Shown: positions 31,970 through 43,087 of the stretch, one piece after another
How positions within the stretch are numbered: position 1 is the first letter of the stretch
Layout of the letters: the number at the start of each line of letters is the position of its first letter
Assembly (NCBI GenBank): GCA_964019135.1
Contig: OZ025264.1
Coordinates: 2,294,001 to 2,358,000 of the forward strand
Length of the DNA stretch: 64,000 bases
From: Arenicola marina
Lineage: Eukaryota > Annelida > Polychaeta > Arenicolidae
Reading direction: 5' to 3'
Notes under the pieces: model-generated
What the model saw: only the letters and a program-made list of their open reading frames with translations
What the model was told of the DNA's origin: nothing
Database searches by the model: none
Translations under genes and position numbers: made by a program

Positions 31970-34900
31970 GGGTGAAGGGATGTGGGGAGAACGGGTGTTT
32001 GGGACGAAGATGTGTTGGGAGAAGAGGTGTGATGCAACGGGTTGTGGGGAGAACGGGTGTTTGGGACGAAGATGTGTTGGGAGGAGGGGTGTGATGCGAC
32101 GGGATGTGGGGAGAACGGGTGTTTGGGACGAAGATGTGTTGGGAGGAGGGGTGTGATGCGACGGGATGTGGGGAGAACGGGTGTTTGGGACGAAGATGTG
32201 TTGGGAGGAGGGGTGTGATGCGACGGGTTGTAGGGAGAACGGGTGTCTGGGACGAAGATGTGTTGGGAGAAGGGGTGTGATGCGACGGGATGTGGGGAGA
32301 ACGGGTGTTTGGGACGAAGATGTGTTGGGAGAAGGGGTGTGATGCGACGGGTTGTGGGGAGAACGGGTGTTTGGGACGAAGATGTGTTGGGAGAAGGGGT
32401 GTGATGCGACGGGTTGTGGGGAGAACGGGTGTTTGGGACGAAGATGTGTTGGGAGAAGGGGCGTGATGCGACGGGTTGTGGGGAGAACGGGTGTTTGGGA
32501 CGAAGATGTGTTGGGAGGAGGGGCGTAATGCGACGGGTTGTGGGGAGAACGGATGTTTGGAACGAAGATGTGTTGGGAGGAGGGGTGTGATGCGACGGGA
32601 TGTGGGGAGAACGGGTGTTTGGGACGAAGATGTGTTGGGAGGAGGGGTGTGATGCGACGGGTTGTGGGGTGAACGGGTGTTTGGGACGAAGATGTGTTGG
32701 GAGGAGGGGTGTGATGCGACGGGTTGTGGGGTGAACGGGTGTTTAGGACGAAGATGTGTTGGGAGGAGGGGTGTGATGCGACGGGTTGTGGGGAGAACGG
32801 GTGTTTGGAACGAAGATGTGTTGGGAGGAGGGGTGTGATGCGACGGGTTGTGGGGAGAACGGGTGTTTGGGACGAAGATGTGTTGGGAGGAGGGGTGTGA
32901 TGCGACGGGTTGTGGGGAGAACGGGTGTTTGGGACGAAGATGTGTTGGGAGGAGGGGTGTGATGCGACGGGTTGTGGGGAGAACGGGTGTTTGGGACGAA
33001 GATGTGTTGGGAGGAGGGGTGTGATGCGACGGGTTGTGGGGAGAACGGGTGTTTGGGACGAAGATGTGTTGGGAGGAGGGGTGTGATGCGACGGGTTGTG
33101 GGGAGAACGGGTGTTTGGGACGAAGATGTGTTGGGAGGAGGGGTGTGATGCGACGGGTTGTGGGGAGAACGGGTGTTTGGGACGAAGATGTGTTGGGAGG
33201 AGGGGTGTGATGCGACGGGTTGTGGGGAGAACGGGTGTTTGGGACGAAGATGTGTTGGGAGGAGGGGTGTGATGCGACGGGTTGTGGGGAGAACGGGTGT
33301 TTGGGACGAAGATGTGTTGGGAGGAGGGGTGTGATGCGACGGGTTGTGGGGAGAACGGGTGTTTGGGACGAGGATGTGTTGGGAGAAGGGGTGTGATGCG
33401 ACGGGTTGTGGGGAGAACGGGTGTTTGGGACGAAGATGTGTTGGGAGAAGGGGTGTGATGCGACGGGTTGTGGGGAGAACGGGTGTTTGGGACGAAGATG
33501 TGTTGGGAGGAGGGGTGTGATGCGACGGGTTGTGGGGAGAACGGGTGTTTGGGACGAAGATGTGTTGGGAGAAGGGGTGTGATGCGAAGGGTTGTGGGGA
33601 GAACGGGTGTTTGGGACGAAGATGTGTTGGGAGGAGGGGTGTGATGCGACGGGTTGTGGGGAGAACGGGTGTTTGGGACGAAGATGTGTTGGGAAGAGGG
33701 GTGTGATGCGACGGGTTGTGGGGAGAACGGGTGTTTGGGACGAAGATGTGTTGGGAGGAGGGGTGTGATGCGACGGGTTGTGGGGTGAACGGGTGTTTGG
33801 GACGAAGATGTGTTGGGAGGAGGGGTGTGATGCGACGGGTTGTGGGGAGAACGGGTGTTTGGAACGAAGATGTGTTGGGAGGAGGGGTGTGATGCGACGG
33901 GTTGTGGGGAGAACGGGTGTTTGGGACGAAGATGTGTTGGGAGGAGGGGTGTGATGCGACGGGTTGTGGGGAGAACGGGTGTTTGGGACGAAGATGTGTT
34001 GGGAGGAGGGGTGTGATGCGACGGGTTGTGGGGAGAACGGGTGTTTGGGACGAAGATGTGTTGGGAGGAGGGGTGTGATGCGACGGGTTGTGGGGAGAAC
34101 GGGTGTTTGGGACGAAGATGTGTTGGGAGGAGGGGTGTGATGCGACGGGTTGTGGGGAGAACGGGTGTTTGGGACGAAGATGTGTTGGGAGGAGGGGTGT
34201 GATGCGACGGGTTGTGGGGAGAACGGGTGTTTGGGACGAAGATGTGTTGGGAGGAGGGGTGTGATGCGACGGGTTGTGGGGAGAACGGGTGTTTGGGACG
34301 AAGATGTGTTGGGAGAAGGGGTGTGATGCGACGGGTTGTGGGGAGAACGGGTGTTTGGGACGAAGATGTGTGGGGAGAAGGGGTGTGATGCGACGGGTTG
34401 TGGGGAGAACGGGTGTTTGGGACGAAGATGTGTTGGGAGAAGGGGTGTGATGCGACGGGTTGTGGGGAGAACGGGTGTTTGGGACGAAGATGTGTTGGGA
34501 GAAGGGGTGTGATGCGACGGGTTGTGGGGAGAACGGGTGTTTGGGACGAAGATGTGTTGGGAGAAGGGGTGTGATGCGACGGGTTGTAGGGAGAACGGGT
34601 GTTTGGGACGAAGATGTGTTGGGAGAAGGGGTGTGATGCGACGGGTTGTGGGGAGAACGGGTGTTTGGGACGAAGATGTGTTGGGAGAAGGGGTGTGATG
34701 CGACGGGTTGTGGGGAGAACGGGTGTTTGGGACGAAGATGTGTTGGGAGAAGGGGTGTGATGCGACGGGTTGTGGGGAGAACGGGTGTTTGGGACGAAGA
34801 TGTGTTGGGAGAAGGAGTGTGATGCGACGGGTTGTGGGGAGAACGGGTGTTTGGGACGAAGATGTGTTGGGAGAAGGGGTGTGATGCGACGGGTTGTGGG

Positions 34901-37900
34901 GAGAACGGGTGTTTGGGACGAAGATGTGTTGGGAGAAGGGGTGTGATGCGACGGGTTGTGGGGAGAACGGGTGTTTGGGACGAAGATGTGTTGGGAGAAG
35001 GGGTGTGATGCGACGGGTTGTGGGGAGAACGGGTGTTTGGGACGAAGATGTGTTGGGAGGAGGGGTGTGATGCGACGGGTTGTGGGGAGAACGGGTGTTT
35101 GGGACGAAGATGTGTTGGGAGGAGGGGTGTGATGCGACGGGTTGTGGGGAGAACGGGTGTTTGGGACGAAGATGTGTTGGGAGGAGGGGTGTGATGCGAC
35201 GGGTTGTGGGGAGAACGGGTGTTTGGGACGAAGATGTGTTGGGAGGAGGGGTGTGATGCGACGGGTTGTGGGGAGAACGGGTGTTTGGGACGAAGATGTG
35301 TTGGGAGGAGGGGTGTGATGCGACGGGTTGTGGGGAGAACGGGTGTTTGGGACGAAGATGTGTTGGGAGGAGGGGTGTGATGCGACGGGTTGTGGGGAGA
35401 ACGGGTGTTTGGGACGAAGATGTGTTGGGAGGAGGGGTGTGATGCGACGGGTTGTGGGGAGAACGGGTGTTTGGGACGAAGATGTGTTGGGAGGAGGGGT
35501 GTGATGCGACGGGTTGTGGGGAGAACGGGTGTTTGGGACGAAGATGTGTTGGGAGGAGGGGTGTGATGCGACGGGTTGTGGGGAGAACGGGTGTTTGGGA
35601 CGAAGATGTGTTGGGAGGAGGGGTGTGATGCGACGGGTTGTGGGGAGAACGGGTGTTTGGGACGAAGATGTGTTGGGAGGAGGGGTGTGATGCGACGGGT
35701 TGTGGGGAGAACGGGTGTTTGGGACGAAGATGTGTTGGGAGGAGGGGTGTGATGCGACGGGTTGTGGGGAGAACGGGTGTTTGGGACGAAGATGTGTTGG
35801 GAGGAGGGGTGTGATGCGACGGGTTGTGGGGAGAACGGGTGTTTGGGACGAAGATGTGTTGGGAGGAGGGGTGTGATGCGACGGGTTGTGGGGAGAACGG
35901 GTGTTTGGGACGAAGATGTGTTGGGAGGAGGGGTGTGATGCGACGGGTTGTGGGGAGAACGGGTGTTTGGGACGAAGATGTGTTGGGAGGAGGGGTGTGA
36001 TGCGACGGGTTGTGGGGAGAACGGGTGTTTGGGACGAAGATGTGTTGGGAGGAGGGGTGTGATGCGACGGGTTGTGGGGAGAACGGGTGTTTGGGACGAA
36101 GATGTGTTGGGAGGAGGGGTGTGATGCGACGGGTTGTGGGGAGAACGGGTGTTTGGGACGAAGATGTGTTGGGAGGAGGGGTGTGATGCGACGGGTTGTG
36201 GGGAGAACGGGTGTTTGGGACGAAGATGTGTTGGGAGGAGGGGTGTGATGCGACGGGTTGTGGGGAGAACGGGTGTTTGGGACGAAGATGTGTTGGGAGG
36301 AGGGGTGTGATGCGACGGGTTGTGGGGAGAACGGGTGTTTGGGACGAAGATGTGTTGGGAGGAGGGGTGTGATGCGACGGGTTGTGGGGAGAACGGGTGT
36401 TTGGGACGAAGATGTGTTGGGAGGAGGGGTGTGATGCGACGGGTTGTGGGGAGAACGGGTGTTTGGGACGAAGATGTGTTGGGAGGAGGGGTGTGATGCG
36501 ACGGGTTGTGGGGAGAACGGGTGTTTGGGACGAAGATGTGTTGGGAGGAGGGGTGTGATGCGACGGGTTGTGGGGAGAACGGGTGTTTGGGACGAAGATG
36601 TGTTGGGAGGAGGGGTGTGATGCGACGGGTTGTGGGGAGAACGGGTGTTTGGGACGAAGATGTGTTGGGAGGAGGGGTGTGATGCGACGGGTTGTGGGGA
36701 GAACGGGTGTTTGGGACGAAGATGTGTTGGGAGGAGGGGTGTGATGCGACGGGTTGTGGGAGAACGGGTGTTTGGACGAAGATGTGTTGGGAGGAGGGGT
36801 GTGATGCGACGGGTTGTGGGGAGAACGGGTGTTTGGGACGAAGATGTGTTGGGAGGAGGGGTGTGATGCGACGGGTTGTGGGGAGAACGGGTGTTTGGGA
36901 CGAAGATGTGTTGGGAGGAGGGGTGTGATGCGACGGGTTGTGGGGAGAACGGGTGTTTGGGACGAAGATGTGTTGGGAGGAGGGGTGTGATGCGACGGGT
37001 TGTGGGGAGAACGGGTGTTTGGGACGAAGATGTGTTGGGAGGAGGGGTGTGATGCGACGGGTTGTGGGGAGAACGGGTGTTTGGGACGAAGATGTGTTGG
37101 GAGGAGGGGTGTGATGCGACGGGTTGTGGGGAGAACGGGTGTTTGGGACGAAGATGTGTTGGGAGGAGGGGTGTGATGCGACGGGTTGTGGGGAGAACGG
37201 GTGTTTGGGACGAAGATGTGTTGGGAGGAGGGGTGTGATGCGACGGGTTGTGGGGAGAACGGGTGTTTGGGACGAAGATGTGTTGGGAGGAGGGGTGTGA
37301 TGCGACGGGTTGTGGGGAGAACGGGTGTTTGGGACGAAGATGTGTTGGGAGGAGGGGTGTGATGCGACGGGTTGTGGGGAGAACGGGTGTTTGGGACGAA
37401 GATGTGTTGGGAGGAGGGGTGTGATGCGACGGGTTGTGGGGAGAACGGGTGTTTGGGACGAAGATGTGTTGGGAGGAGGGGTGTGATGCGACGGGTTGTG
37501 GGGAGAACGGGTGTTTGGACGAAGATGTGTTGGGAGGAGGGGTGTGATGCGACGGGTTGTGGGGAGAACGGGTGTTTGGACGAAGATGTGTTGGGAGGAG
37601 GGGTGTGATGCGACGGGTTGTGGGGAGAACGGGTGTTTGGGACGAAGATGTGTTGGGAGGAGGGGTGTGATGCGACGGGTTGTGGGGAGAACGGGTGTTT
37701 GGGACGAAGATGTGTTGGGAGAGGGGTGTGATGCGACGGGTTGTGGGGAGAACGGGTGTTTGGGACGAAGATGTGTTGGGAGGAGGGGTGTGATGCGACG
37801 GGTTGTGGGGAGAACGGGTGTTTGGGACGAAGATGTGTTGGGAGAAGGGGTGTGATGCGACGGGTTGTGGGGAGAACGGGTGTTTGGGACGAAGATGTGT

Positions 37901-38293
37901 TGGGAGGAGGGGTGTGATGCGACGGGTTGTGGGGAGAACGGGTGTTTGGGACGAAGATGTGTTGGGAGGAGGGGTGTGATGCGACGGGTTGTGGGGAGAA
38001 CGGGTGTTTGGGACGAAGATGTGTTGGGAGGAGGGGTGTGATGCGACGGGTTGTGGGGAGAACGGGTGTTTGGGACGAAGATGTGTTGGGAGAAGGGGTG
38101 TGATGCGACGGGTTGTGGGGAGAACGGGTGTTTGGGACGAAGGATGTGTTGGGAGAAGGGGTGTGATGCGACGGGTTGTGGGGAGAACGGGTGTTTGGGA
38201 CGAAGATGTGTTGGGAGAAGGGGTGTGATGCGACGGGTTTGGTGGGGAGAACGGGTGTTTGGGACGAAGATGTGTTGGGAGGAGGGGTGTGAT
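31970..38293 (+). repeat. 62-bp satellite, about 100 copies
   Basis: A highly uniform 62-bp unit containing GGGACGAAGATGTGTTGGGA, GGAGGGGTGTGATGCGACGG and GTTGTGGGGAGAACGG extends over 6.3 kb and runs into the assembly gap. Blocks of GAGAAGG units (32250-32460, 34300-35040) alternate with long GAGGAGG blocks. A TGTTTGGAACG variant recurs exactly 17 units apart (32801 and 33855). Confidence 0.98.
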
Positions 38294-38493
38294 NNNNNNN
38301 NNNNNNNNNNNNNNNNNNNNNNNNNNNNNNNNNNNNNNNNNNNNNNNNNNNNNNNNNNNNNNNNNNNNNNNNNNNNNNNNNNNNNNNNNNNNNNNNNNNN
38401 NNNNNNNNNNNNNNNNNNNNNNNNNNNNNNNNNNNNNNNNNNNNNNNNNNNNNNNNNNNNNNNNNNNNNNNNNNNNNNNNNNNNNNNNNNNNN
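38294..38493. other. Assembly gap of 200 N
   Basis: Exactly 200 N bases interrupt the sequence at the end of the 62-bp satellite, the usual convention for a gap of unknown size. The real array is probably longer. Confidence 0.99.
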
Positions 38494-40024
38494 TCTTCGC
38501 TCGGTTCAGGTTATGAGTGCAGGAAGCTGGGATTCCCTTTCGACCTCAACAAAGAAAAATGTACTGAGGTCAAATGCTCAACGAGCAAGCTATCAAAAAC
38601 GCAATGGCTGCAGGAAGCGGAGAGGGAGCGGGCGGGGGGGGGGGTACAAGATTTGGAAGGAGTGACGGGGGGCGGGGGGCGGGGGACTGCGGGAGGCGGG
38701 TCGTCACTAACAGATACCTGGCAACTGTTGTATAAGTCCGGTAATCTGAGCCTTGGGTTTAAGGACGTGGTGGTGAGGACTGCCGCCCCCACCCCCCCCC
38801 CTTAACCAGGAGGGATTACCGGACTTAGCACGGCGATCCTGAAGCCCAATGTAAGGAGGTACTGACCTGAAGGGGGTGGGGTGGGGGACCGGGGGCTGGG
38901 TATGGGGGCCCGTCCAGTGAGAGATAATAGGTATAGGTAGGGCCGGGGGTGGGGGCGGGAGGGAAGCGAGTATTGTTTGGAGGCAAGGTATGGCAGCGCG
39001 GGGGATGCATGGGATCGGGGCGAGGGTGGTAGGGGGTCGAGGGGGGGGAGGGGGCGGGGGCGGGGTACGGGCGGGCTTCCCCAGAGGAAATGACCCTTTG
39101 ATAAATGACGTCATAATCCTACAACAATCCATTTATCGACGTGTCGCTAGGCAGGGCGCCCCCTGGTGAGCATAAGGCCCCGGGGCGGACCGGTGCCGAG
39201 CACGCGATGGGGGAGTGGGAGGGGATGGGATGGGAGGAGGGTGGAGGGGGGGGGGAGGGGGGGGGCGGCGAGAGTCCCAGCTACCTGTGGCCCAAACGCA
39301 CCCACTCTCACAGCGAGCGGCCCGGCAACAGTGGCACGGCTTGTTTTCCTCGGGCGAGATTGTGTTTGTCCCACGCCTGACGTCATAGTGACGTCATAGA
39401 TTGTGTGACGACACTCCATACGTCACTACAAGATCTCCGCTGCTAGCTACTGTCGATGGTAGTGGGTTCCTGTGTTGAGATCAGCCACCCTTGATTTTAA
39501 TTGATTTACATTACTTATCTAAACATTTGTGGCCGGTTATAGGTAATTATATAAATTAAGTAGATGTGACTGATTGATATAATTTCAGCTAATTCTACAA
39601 TTCATAAACATGCCTCTTTCGTGGAAATACGTGTTTCCTGAATGCCTGTAGTCACCATAAGGTAAGCTGGTCGTAGCTCATGGCATACAAGGTCCTTTTC
39701 GCCAGATGAGGAGGTGATGAGGGCACGCCCCCCCCCCCCTCTCACCCCCTCGTGACCTCGTGGTCACGCACTAAGGAGAGGTCCAAGGAGCCGGGTATTC
39801 AAGGGCAGCCCTTGATTCATTGCTTTGATTTTGCCAATTTCCCGGTCATTTTCGTTGCTCCGCCAGTCCCCCTGTTTACCGAAATGGACGGTGGCGAGCA
39901 CGCGTTTCAAGGTTAATTAGGTCATTGAGCTTACCTCGCTTTAAGTGACCTTCGTGTGAGAAGTCGATGAGAGGACAACACCTATACAAGTCCCTCGCTG
40001 CCCCCCCCACCCCGCTGGCCTAGC
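38494..40024. other. Unassigned sequence, no gene seen
   Basis: Unique DNA with several G-runs (38632-38690, 39030-39070, 39240-39265) and C-runs (38790, 39727, 40000). The short frames have unusual composition and no recognisable product. Confidence 0.45.
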
Positions 40025-40875
40025 GGTCAGTCTATCTGGAGCGGTACGCCAGTCCCTCCCTGGCCCAGGGGTAAGTGCTTAGTATATCTCGAGCGGTACG
40101 CCAGTCCCGGGCTTGTCCAGGGGTAAGTGCTCAGTATATCTCGAGCGGTACGCCAGTCCCTCGCTAGCCCAGGGGTCAGTATATATGGAGCGGTACGCCA
40201 GTCCCTCACTGGCCCAGTTGTAAGTGCTCAATATATCTCGAGCGATACGCCAGTTCCTCGCTGGCCCAGGGGTCAGTGCTCAGTATATCTCGAGCGGTAC
40301 CCCAGTTCCTCGCTGGCCCAGGAGTCAGTGCTCAGTATATCTCGAGCGATACGCCAGTTCCTCGCTGGCCCAGGGGTCAGTGCTCAGTATAGCTCGAGCG
40401 ATACGCCAGTTCCTCGCTGGCCCAGGGGTCAGTGCTCAGTATATCTCGAGCGATACGCCAGTTCCTCGCTGGCCCAGGAGTCAGTGCTCAGTATATCTCG
40501 AGCGGTACCCCAGTTCCTCGCTGGCCCAGGAGTCAGTGCTCAGTATATCTCGAGCGATACGCCAGTTCCTCGCTGGCCCAGGGGTCAGTGCTCAGTATAT
40601 CTCGAGCGGTACGCCAGTTCCTCGCTGGCCCAGGAGTCAGTGCTCAGTATATCTCGAGCGGTACGCCAGTCCCTCACTGGCCCAGTTGTAAGTGCTCAAT
40701 ATATCTCGAGCGGCATGCCAGTCCCTCGCTGGCCCAGGGGTCAGTGCTCAGTATATCTCGAGCGGTACGCCAGTCCCTCGCTGGCCCAGGGGTCAGTATA
40801 TCTGGAGCGGTACGCCAGTCCCTCGCTGGTCCAGGGGTCAGTCAGTGCTCAGTATATCTTGAGCGGCACGCCAGA
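40025..40875 (+). repeat. 52-bp minisatellite
   Basis: About 16 copies of a 52-bp unit containing GCTGGCCCAGGGGTCAGTGC and TCAGTATATCTCGAGCG. A few units, mainly near the ends, read GTAAGTGCT in place of GTCAGTGCT. The 155-265-codon plus frames are repeat artefacts. Confidence 0.94.
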
Positions 40876-41149
40876 ACATGTCGCTCATATAGCACGAACT
40901 ATTATCAAACTGGTTCAGATTTAATGTGCCAATTCAGATCGCGGATATGCGAAAAGGTCAAGGTCAAGGTCAAGGGCGTAAGTGGAGCCAGCCATGCCCT
41001 GAGGAAAACTCTTTTTCTCTGCAAAAGAAACAGATGCTCCTTGGGAGTAAGCGATTCTGAGCGGTCACACCCGATAGGCGCAGGCTGGTTTATGGGCGGC
41101 GGACGAAGGCGCTACCACCAGCATAGTCCAGTAACAGTATCACTATAGT

Positions 41150-41450
41150 ACTTTATGATAAAACGCCCGCTCTATGAAACTTTAAGACAAGAATATTTCC
41201 CATTTATTCGTAACCCGTCACGACAGAATTTACCCTGTTTAAATGAAAAAAAACCTAGTGTGATAAATAACTTGGCCTAGTACATGTATCATGAATTTCG
41301 TCGACGCGACTGTTATGCAAAGTGTTAAATTGTTGTTATTTGGAATAACACATGCAAATCAGTGCAATCATTTCATGTACTATGGGCGGTGTGCCTAAAG
41401 TTCAATAAACGATTTCCATTTTCATTCTTCATTTCCATTTCCATTTCTAT
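41150..41450 (+). mobile_element. Probable 3' end of a LINE-like element
   Basis: A plus frame at about 41160-41280 reads RPLYETLRQEYFPFIRN, the style of the last residues of non-LTR retrotransposon ORF2. It is followed by a 3' region ending CAATAAACGATTTCC and a short (ATTTCC)n-like tail at 41420-41450. No target-site duplication was found, and the reading is tentative. Confidence 0.4.
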
Positions 41451-41472
41451 TAGGACAACATCAAGACAGCAC

Positions 41473-42188
41473 CAGGTATCAGGATGGCACCCGGACAGTG
41501 TCAGGAGAGCATCAGGACAGTATCAGGACAGTATCAGGACAGTATCAGGACAGTATCAGGGCAGTATCAGGACAGTTTCAGGACAGTATCAGGACAGTAT
41601 CTGAAGAGTATCAGGACAGTTTCAGGACAGTATCAGGCCAGTATCAGGACAGTATCAGGACAGTATCAGGACAGTATCAGGGCCAGTAAAACAAGTAATT
41701 TGGCCTAGATCAAGTCGCCATTTTGTTTTGTGAATAACTCGCATGTCTCGGAAAGTATCGCAGTATTTGGATAGTATCAGGAGAGTATCAGGACAGTATC
41801 TGAAGAGTATTAGGACAGCATCACGAGAGTATAAGCATTTATTGTCATTGTACTAAAGGGGCAGCGGGCCCATTGTACACATAAATACACAAAGTACACA
41901 TATATCAGGTAAAATTACTTCTTAATTTAAATATATTATAGATATAACAACCCAAAATTCTGTACCGTATCAGTATCAGGTATCAGGATGGCATCCGGAC
42001 AGTATCAGGACAGTATCAGGACAGTATCAGGACAGTATCAGGACAGTATCAGGACAGTATCAGGACAGTATCAGGACAGTATCAGGACAGTATCCGGACA
42101 GTATCAGGACAGTATCAGGATCAGTGAAACAAGTAATTTGGCCTAGATCAAGTCGCCATTTTGTTTTGTGATTAACTCGCATGTCTCG
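41473..42188 (+). repeat. Duplicated block with 11-bp repeats (AGGACAGTATC)
   Basis: Two copies of a module at 41473-41750 and 41979-42188. Each starts AGGTATCAGGATGGCA, holds a run of AGGACAGTATC units, and ends with a ~65-base segment including AAGTAATTTGGCCTAGATCA and ACTCGCATGTCTCG. Between them are decayed repeat units (41760-41830) and an unrelated AT-rich segment starting TTTATTGTCATTGTAC. Confidence 0.88.
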
Positions 42189-42893
42189 CTGGCTGAAGCG
42201 ATGAGGCTCACGCACTGATTGGAGGACCGCGATTTTTCGCAGCTTGATGTAGTTAGTAGAGTTGTTATTGGTGAGGCGGAGTACCCAGTGAATGGTGCCC
42301 CCCCCCCCCCCCCACAGACTCCCACCCTTCCCTCTATCACGTGCAAAACCGTAAATGGATGACATCATGGTGCCACCAAACCCTGGGCGCACTGCCGTGC
42401 GTGAAATATTAACCCCGCAGGAGCTATTGGAGTGTTGATTTATCACATGGCCCCTTTGTTATACCATATCCAATGGTTCACTCCCATTTTATCCCGTAAA
42501 AATCCACAACGGTTGGTCGCACTGAAATCAATGGCGACTTCATTGGAGATCCGGGCACTGCAAATCTCACCCGGTCTCAGATTCCGTAGACCGTTGGCGA
42601 ATTGCGGCGATTAGTTTTGCAGCTTCGGTCAATCTGTTATGGTTGTCATGGCGACCTGACGGTGCGTACGTGGACTACAGGGCCAAGGAGTCCGTCTCTT
42701 TTAATTTGATAACAAAATAAACAAACTGAGAAACTGGTACCGCAGTCGAAAGATACGTTTTCATACCAATAAGCGTCGGTTCTGTTTTGGGTCATTTGGC
42801 CGGCATTCCTCCGCGTCCGGCACTAAGGCCTACGGGCTAAGCTAGGCTAGGCGGTAATCTATAGGGAACATGGAAGGAAACCAAATGGCGGTT
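42189..42893. other. Unassigned sequence, no gene seen
   Basis: Unique DNA with a 17-base C-run at 42297-42313. No coding support. Confidence 0.45.
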
Positions 42894-42980
42894 TGAATAC
42901 ACGTGGCGGTTTGAATACACGTGGCGGTTTGAATACACGTGGCGGTTTGAATACACGTGGCGGTTTGAATACACGTGGTG
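42894..42980 (+). repeat. 18-bp tandem repeat, 5 copies
   Basis: TTTGAATACACGTGGCGG is repeated nearly perfectly five times. Confidence 0.93.
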
Positions 42981-43087
42981 GGGGTTGTTGGCGACGGGTG
43001 AGTACCTTCATGGTGTTGTTGACTAAATATGAGTACTACTAACTGGACCGATTTATGCTCCGCTCTCCTAAATTGTTCTCTTAAATT

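Noticed and set aside
38494-38640. Cysteine-containing plus frame after the gap (SGYECRKLGFPFDLNKEKC)
   Set aside because: Short, truncated by the gap, followed by a G-run, with no splice sites or recognisable domain.
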